Positions 57,994 to 64,000 of a stretch of DNA of 64,000 nucleotides are shown here, piece after piece (position 1 is the first letter of the stretch; each line of letters starts with the position of its first letter). A program made the translations under genes and the position numbers. The DNA lies in assembly GCA_022497155.1 (NCBI GenBank), contig MU385727.1, forward strand, positions 248,001 to 312,000. Reading direction: 5' to 3'. Below the pieces are notes generated by a model. It made no database searches. It was not told the origin of the DNA and worked only from the letters and a program-made list of their open reading frames with translations. Source of the DNA: Whalleya microplaca (taxonomy: Eukaryota > Ascomycota > Sordariomycetes > Xylariales > Xylariaceae).

Positions 57994-58770
57994 CTAGACC
58001 AACATGATGTTTCGAGATGTGACATAGATAGTCCTGACAGCGAACTTGGCCTTGATAGCCTCTATGACCGGGTCATTCGCAACGTCTACCACAGGTAGTC
58101 CACTACTCGATGATCGACTAGCAAATCTAATTGCGGGAGCAGAAAATGTCACATGCCGTCCATCGCTGGCGTGTCTATCGCCTTCTGGAACATTAACCCT
58201 CTGGCGCATCTTCCCAGATCTCAGATCAACCTCAGCAATGAAGTCCTCACTTGTTCTGTGTGCCCGTCTTCTTTTCTCGGCAGATTGAAAGTTCGTGACA
58301 GTTCTCGACTCTGGGTCAACCCAGATGTTGCCCCCGTCGACGTGTGCATGCAGATAGGCGCACGATTGCTCTAGCTCCATGCAGTGGGGCCCGGTATAAG
58401 GAGTAAGGTCGACGGAGGAGACAATGTCTCCAACTGATATGTCGAAGACGGAAATCTCGTGGGATAGTTCGATTGGAGCAAATGAATTGCCCTGTCGGTG
58501 GCGCTGGCTGATGTACAGGAGATTTCGATACCAATCGTGAACAATCTCCTGCGGCTCTGCCAGGAGGTCATCGAGGATGTAGACGCGATATGAAACTGCC
58601 ACGTCCGCGAAAGTACAAGGCTGGGTTTGAGATTGACTCATATTATTTTCGGTGTTGCTGGCCTCTTCACTGTCTGTAGAAGTCGTCTTTTTGATGGCAA
58701 AGGGATCTTGGACACGATTAGTAGAAGGAGGAGATGGCTCTCTCTTCAGTTGGACGTCTTCGAACGCCAT
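57994..58770 (-). CDS. unknown protein, 258 aa
   Basis: Single-exon frame starting at ATG 58770 (MAFEDVQLKREPSPPSTNRV...). The first 50 residues are Ser/Thr/Pro/Asn-rich and probably disordered. The rest (ADVAVSYRVYILDDLLAEPQ, then LSHEISVFDISVGDIVSSVD) reads like a folded beta-rich domain; FDISVGDIVSSVDL followed by VDLRSGKMRQRV recalls repeating beta-propeller strands. The C-terminus (AIKAKFAVRTIYVTSRNIMLV) may be incomplete if an unseen exon follows. There is no signal peptide. The family is not recognised, and its length and codon usage make it a likely gene. Confidence 0.55.
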   Translation of the reverse strand: MAFEDVQLKREPSPPSTNRVQDPFAIKKTTSTDSEEASNTENNMSQSQTQPCTFADVAVSYRVYILDDLLAEPQEIVHDWYRNLLYISQRHRQGNSFAPIELSHEISVFDISVGDIVSSVDLTPYTGPHCMELEQSCAYLHAHVDGGNIWVDPESRTVTNFQSAEKRRRAHRTSEDFIAEVDLRSGKMRQRVNVPEGDRHASDGRHVTFSAPAIRFASRSSSSGLPVVDVANDPVIEAIKAKFAVRTIYVTSRNIMLV

Positions 58771-61066
58771 GTCGCCAGGTCTGTTACGTCCAACTTATAT
58801 TGCCTTACAAGAGTCCTGTCGAATTCGGCCCCCAAAATTGCCTGCCTCGAGTCGATTGTAGCCTTGAAAAACTAACTAGGTAGATCTACGTTATGAGTAA
58901 AAAGACTCAATCTTTGTCGTGACTTTCTCCAGTGCGCCAGAGTATTGGAGATGAGAAGCTCCCTGCCAAGCCAGTGCTGGTTGAACATTATCCGTCTGGG
59001 TGACTAATGATCTTGAGGCTGAGAAGGAATGTCATGTGCTTGGATATTGTCTTCGAGATGAGGTTATAGTGGTCCATTTGGTAATTTTCTCCCAGGAGAT
59101 GGGTATCAGCTCTGTGTTAGGGTTGACCAATTAGTTTCGCAGAAGATGCTCCAGCTCGTAAGCAGGAACCAATCAGATCACAGCTTAGCAGACTCTGCCT
59201 CATAACTCTAGCTGAACCCAGTAACTTGGAACAAAACGGAGATTCAATTTCATGTTATCAACGACTAGCTAGGAAAGGTATACAGGCATCATCGTCACCT
59301 CAAAATTTGAAATGGGGCTAAGAAGGTGGAGACTCTAATAATATCCTTACAAGCTGAAGCTTCACACCGAGACATCGTGCCATACACCTGACATCATTCC
59401 GGTGTAGTTGACATGCCGCGACGCCCCGCTGACTCATTGGGTCCCGCCAAAGCCTTTGCTTTATCAACATTACACGTGTTTCAGTCAGCTATAATAGCGG
59501 AACGTATACTCCAAGTGCTTATATGTAAGCAAGCTTTACGATCAAATGCTTCTTCTGGTTTCGAAGTGACCTCCAGCTGCAGGGATTACCTAGCCTTGAG
59601 CTGCAAGGCAAAACCTTAATTCATACTGAATACTATTATAAGAATGAATGCCTAAAGCTTTTTATGGCTATAGTGGCGGATCTTTAGTGAATACCCTTGA
59701 TTTGATCATTGAAATGTTCTACCCCGTTTTAAGAACTCTTAGGTTTAAGTCATGTCAGTGTATTCGCCCACTGGCTTATCGTAACTGCTAGGCAAGTCTC
59801 CAAGACTTGACAAGTCATTATGTGTTGCCTAAAGAGAGACTTTAACGATTAATTAAAGGTAGATTTCAAGTGAAATCTTCCCTTGAAACCATCGAGACAT
59901 ATTTATTTAAACAAAAAGTCCACGCAATTAGTGTATTACGGGTGTGTGATAAATGAAAAGCTATAAGTACGTTAATTATATACTAGGTGAAGAGTGAAAT
60001 TTGCTAGGTAAATATAGGCAAACATTGGACCAGATGCGATCTAGGTAAGCAATAAAGCATCCGCATTGGTTCGCAATCTTTGCCCGCCATTAGTCAACAC
60101 CACCGCCTATTAAACTCGGAACCGCTTTAAGTTAGTCTATCACTTCAGAAGGACGATAATCTCTAATATTCTTACCTAACTTTAATAGTGAGTCCATTTG
60201 TTTGGTTCACAGAGGTGACATTATTATGAGCAGTTTCAGGATTTGGTTAAAGGGAAGCGTGACTAAACAATTATTTGCCTAGAAGATCTTAAGTTCCATG
60301 AATTATAATACCTTCATGTGAAATTAATATTGACCTTGGCTAATGCGAGCTTCTTCTGTATTAAGATAGAACTGCAATGTAGACTGCCTCACTTGCCTTT
60401 AATGCCACCACACGTTCCGTGACTTGCCATGGAGGCATCATTTAACGCCAACATCCCGGAGCTAAGAAGCCCTTAGGGTTTGACACCCAGAAGATTTGAG
60501 GGATTCTGATTTGGCTTATTGAGAGCGCTGTAAGCTGAATGGTGAATTTTAGACAAGCATTCAATTTGTTAAGGTTATCATTCATGTTCTAGTTAGGGCC
60601 CTGTTACTTTTTCGCCTCCTCACGCCCAAGCGCGTAACGCCCTTGGGCGTGAGGAGGCGAAATAGCCATAGCAAGTATATAGAATTCTATAGCACTATGC
60701 AGCACCCCAAAGTTGCCCGAAGCAATCACTATCGAGGCAGTTGTAAGTTAATACTATTATAACAGTTACTATGAAGGATGTATGCATCCGGCTAATATTC
60801 GAGACAATACATAGGAAATACATCTAGAACTAGCCTATTTCAACAGAAAAGGTTAGACCATTTGAAAACACCCAACCGCGGAATTTGTGAAAGAGTAGTC
60901 CCCTGTCAGTACATCCTCATCCGGGGCTAAGAAGTAGCACATATTAGAGATGATTAGCCCATCACCAGATGCATATAGTTGAAAGAACATGCAATCAATG
61001 TTGTCTCTCTACTAGGCCTCATTATCCATGAAATGTGCTTTCATTGTAACTTCGCCTCCAGGGGGG
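58771..61066. other. gene-poor intergenic region
   Basis: About 2.3 kb without a supported gene. A 68-codon frame at 59413-59619 lacks any support. The perfect 21-bp-arm hairpin at 60610-60662 is listed separately. Confidence 0.5.
60610..60662. repeat. hairpin with 21-bp perfect arms
   Basis: Left arm 60610-60630 (tttcgcctcctcacgcccaa plus g) and right arm 60642-60662 are exactly complementary over 21 bp, with an 11-nt loop (cgcgtaacgcc). It is GC-rich in an otherwise AT-rich intergenic region, which makes it stand out. It could be a strong RNA hairpin, a transcription end, or two abutting inverted ends of a transposon. Confidence 0.8.
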
Positions 61067-62172
61067 TTATCCCCTTTCGGAACGCCCATGCAGTTCCTGT
61101 GGCTCTCTCATAGAGTTCATTTCCGCGGGCTCTGTTAGAGCGAATGACGCTAGCGCGTGCTTGTTATGTAGGTTCGCAAAGATATTGGAGTACTGCCACT
61201 GCTGTTTCTGTATTCCATCTTCTCTTTGCTTCGCATGCTTCTTGTTCGACCGCCACATGGCCCACCAAATCCCCCCAATAATGGCTGCAGCTGCAGGTAA
61301 GCCAACACCTAGACTTATGCCTATAGCTATTGGGAGTGACCCTGATCCGTCATCTCTCTCATCTTTGTCTGGGAAAGAGCTCGGTCTTGCAATCGCTGAG
61401 AGTGTAGAAGAGCCTGGCATTATAAACGTTGACGACATAGAAGGGACCTGTACTTCAATCGTCGAGGTTATAGGAACTTCCCCCGCTGAGTCTAACATTG
61501 CCCCAACCACAGTGGGCAAAGCGTTCATGCCACCGTAGGTAAATATGGACGAGGTATTGGTGCAACACTCAAAAGATCCGACCTCGCCATACTTGTCTGC
61601 GCAACAGTAACGGTTGCTCTTATCAATGCCATCACAAGGCCGAACACCAGTTGTACCAAAAGGTGCATCTGCTCTTCTCAGTAAACATTCAACTATTTTC
61701 ATGTTAAGCGCCAGTACTTACATTGGGAACACTGACTAAAACAAGCCGAATCATTCCAAGAGTGATCGGTGCACTGCGTAATCAGAAGGTCAACAAATGC
61801 TGCAATTAGGAGGAGCACTAAGACTGTACAATCAGAGTCTCATGAAATTGCAAGGCTAAAATTCAACAGCGCTTCAAATTTCGAAGCAAAGAAAGAACAT
61901 AGGCTCAATTCTGCTATTATGATTTATGGGAGACTACTTACACCTTCTCGTGTCCAATCTTCAATGCCCCCGTCATTGATCTGGCAGACACCATTTGACC
62001 AACATAATGAATTTGGTAGACAACATGATGAATGGCCTGCTGTTGCATTATTGCATCTAAAACTTGTCATAGACACGCTTCCGTCTCTGAAATAGCATGT
62101 CTGGAACGCACTTTCTTCTCCTTGTACCGGTACACCGGCAATTAAGATTGCAATAAATAGGGAAGTGGTCAT
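61067..62172 (-). CDS. Cys-rich extracellular, single-pass membrane protein
   Basis: Three exons: 62172-61942, 61773-61722 and 61671-61067, coding for 295 aa. The start at 62172 begins a signal peptide (MTTSLFIAILIAGVPVQG). The ectodomain has paired cysteines: CYFRDGS, CCLPNSLCWSNGVC, then WTREG|CTDHSWNDSACFSQCSQ and RYCCADKYG...ECC. This spacing is a common pattern in ascomycete membrane proteins (the R-G-x-C-T-D-x-x-W signature). A Ser/Thr-rich stalk leads to one transmembrane helix (LPIAIGISLGVGLPAAAAII then GGIWWAMW) and a charged cytoplasmic tail of about 65 residues. The function is unknown; a cell-surface sensor or wall-associated role is possible. The splice sites were chosen because they keep the cysteine pattern in frame. 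Confidence 0.72.
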
Positions 62173-64000
62173 GATTGCGAACTGACCTATTTCATTACTA
62201 TTGCCCACAGTATGTTCGGGTCCGAACTAAGGCCACGAATGAAAGCGAAATGTTGGTTGGAATAGCGTGGTGGCAAGGTATCATGCGGTCGGCTTAATTG
62301 GACATCTATAATGTACGCCTTCATATATATATTTGAAGTACGCCGAGAAAACTTGAAGACTATGAGAGAAAATTTACGACCTGCAGATCCTTGAAAAAAT
62401 GACCACATTGGGAATCTTATTACATTTTCAAGGTGCACCTGGTGCAGCGTAGTACCTAATCTAAGTACCTATTTAATCTATCAGCGGATGGTCTCGTACA
62501 ACACACATATTGTCACACTTACAACTAAAGGGCAGCGCGCAGCTCTAAATAGGAGGTCTTAAATTGACTATTATAAGCTCTAAGGAGGAGGAAAAACCAG
62601 TTGTGTGTGAGAAGGCCTAGGGCACCTAAATACCCTAATGGAGCCTCGGATCGGCGTAACTGTTAATCTATATAGACCTTTATAATAGCCCCTATAATAA
62701 CTTTTAAGCCTAGCTTTATGACATACCCCCTAGGGGTTTAGGATAACCTAAAGGTATCCTAAAAGCCTATTCCTCCAGGCTTTCTACCCACTCCCGAGAC
62801 TTTCCCTATTCCCGAGGCTGCCAAAATCAAGCTCTAAATAATAATAAAATGCCCTAGCTCTCTTAGCAGTTCCTAAAAAGTGCCTAACCTTTAGAATGCG
62901 TAAAAGGCATTTATAAAGTTACTAATCGAAAAAACAAAAAGCCTAGGCTCTTTTAGCAATTCCTAAAGGGGTCGGACCTTAAAAATACGTAAAAAGCACT
63001 TATAAAGCTCCCTAAAAGGTCCCCCTTATAAATCGTTATTTAAAAAATCCCTAAAATATATAACAATAGTACCTTAACTATATATCTAGCCGTTAGGTTA
63101 CGATATATTAATCGATTACATAAAAAAAAATACTTAATAGGTTAATAAATTAATAAGGAGCTTAGCTTTATTAGCTTTACACTTACCGCCTTAGCAATAT
63201 TAGCCTATAAATTTGTTAGGAATTTTAAGATTTTTCTAATTTCCCTAACTCCTTTAAAAGAGTTTCGTCTTTAATTTTGCCTATTAAGACATATTAAGCC
63301 TCCTTTTAATAATAGAGCATTATATCAGATTAAAGGGATTAAAAAGTTTCGAGAAAGTAGTGCTATTAATAGTATATAGCAGCCTCTTATAACTTTTTGG
63401 AAGCTATTCGTAAATATATAACTAATTTAATATATAGGGATAATAAAAGCTCCTAAAGTAACTCCCGCTTTTTATACCGCCGAGCGTTATAAATATTTAA
63501 TTTTTATTATCGATTAGGCTCTTTTATTAAAAGATTATGCCGAACCACTTTCTGTATTACTTTAGGGATATCTCGGGAATCCCTAGAGCTTTATAATGCG
63601 CCAACTTTATAAGCTGCTAACTAGCCTAGTCTGGTAAAAGCTTTTAAAGCGAGCTTAAGAAATTCCGTATAGCCAGCTACCCTTAAATTTTAGGAATATT
63701 ATAAGCTTTAGCTTTAATATAAGCTTTCCTTTAGTTATTAAGCCAGGTCTTAGGCTATATCGAGCTTAGCCGCGCCGATTAAAATATTCGAAAATACCTA
63801 ACGCGCACGGTATTTAGGATACTCTAATCCGATAAGGCTAGCTAATTTTTTAAAACATGTAAGATCCTTTAAATTATAGGCTCTTTATCCTAAAGAAAAT
63901 CTAGCTTAAAAAAGGCTGCTAAAAGAAGCTTCGAGATAACGGTAGTTAAAATTTAATTCCAAATAGTTATATATCGGGACGAGGTCGAAAACCACTCGGT
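62173..64000. other. AT-rich degenerate repeat block reaching the window end
   Basis: From about 62460 the sequence becomes rich in TA and poor in CA/TG words, has stops in every frame and reads like a RIP-degraded transposable element. A TGTCAC word at 62512 may mark a border. A divergent tandem duplication lies inside at 62851-63007. The element type cannot be told, and it probably continues beyond 64000. Confidence 0.5.
62851..63007 (+). repeat. divergent ~90-bp direct repeat inside the AT-rich block
   Basis: Unit 1 (62851-62920: gccctagctctcttagcagt, cctaaaaagtgcc, gcgtaaaaggcatttataaag) is repeated as unit 2 (62941-63007: gcctaggctcttttagcaat, cctaaaggggtc, acgtaaaaagcacttataaag) at about 75-80% identity. 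Both units have the same word order. Confidence 0.6.

Noticed and set aside
59413..59619. 68-codon plus-strand frame
   Set aside because: Isolated, no recognisable motif, and no signal peptide or splice sites.

Overview
This window looks like nuclear DNA of a filamentous ascomycete (Pezizomycotina, probably a Sordariomycete). The genes carry short GT-AG introns of about 50-120 bp with CTRAY-like branch sites. The conserved proteins are typical fungal ones: an Skt5/Chs4-type chitin synthase regulator, Rad54, an Sro7/Lgl WD40 protein, a GH3 beta-glucosidase, cytosolic isoleucyl-tRNA synthetase and a DUF6606/DUF3638/DUF3645 giant protein. The intergenic DNA holds AT-saturated blocks that look like repeat-induced point mutation (RIP). 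No rRNA, tRNA or CRISPR array was recognised. Exon coordinates were worked out by hand from splice signals and reading phase.

Layout. 1-2.96 kb: no gene. 2.96-5.85 kb (+): Sel1-repeat chitin synthase regulator whose last 12-nt exon creates a C-terminal CaaX box. 5.9-9.4 kb: gene-poor DNA with a foldback element and a related arm. 9.4-10.0 kb (+): low-complexity hypothetical protein with internal duplications. 10.7-13.1 kb (-): Rad54. 13.7-14.0 kb: a 235-bp MITE. 14.3-15.4 kb (+): mitochondrial carrier. 15.6-17.4 kb (-): coiled-coil protein. 18.7-21.8 kb (+): Sro7/Lgl. 22.5-25.4 kb (+): secreted GH3 beta-glucosidase. 26.1-26.7 kb (-): unknown protein. 28.9-33.1 kb (+): isoleucyl-tRNA synthetase in 12 exons, one only 6 nt long, preceded by a tandem array of TGACTC motifs. 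33.1-36.0 kb: gene-poor DNA with a chain of hairpins at 34.6-34.9 kb and a possible gene relic. 36.8-37.9 kb (-): proline iminopeptidase-like hydrolase. 37.9-39.5 kb: LTR-like relics. 39.6-40.0 kb (+): His-rich secreted, possibly GPI-anchored protein. 40.4-42.8 kb (+): large intronless FAD/NAD(P)-binding protein. 43.3-44.4 kb: 1156-bp AT-rich transposon relic with well-kept GC-rich terminal inverted repeats. 44.5-55.0 kb (-): 3257-residue DUF6606/DUF3638/DUF3645 protein in 12 exons. 55-64 kb: gene-poor, with a 258-aa unknown protein, a Cys-rich single-pass membrane protein and an AT-rich degenerate repeat block reaching the window end.

The genes do not form an obvious pathway cluster. The conserved housekeeping block (Skt5, Rad54, carrier, Lgl, GH3, IleRS) occupies 3-33 kb. 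The 33-64 kb part has more accessory character, with repeat relics, a His-rich surface protein, the intronless flavoprotein and the membrane protein. The points most worth checking are the SecA/SF2-helicase-like motif set of the giant DUF3638 protein, the five TGACTC sites upstream of IleRS, the two-domain intronless flavoprotein, and the hairpin chain whose paralogous stems differ only by pair-preserving changes.
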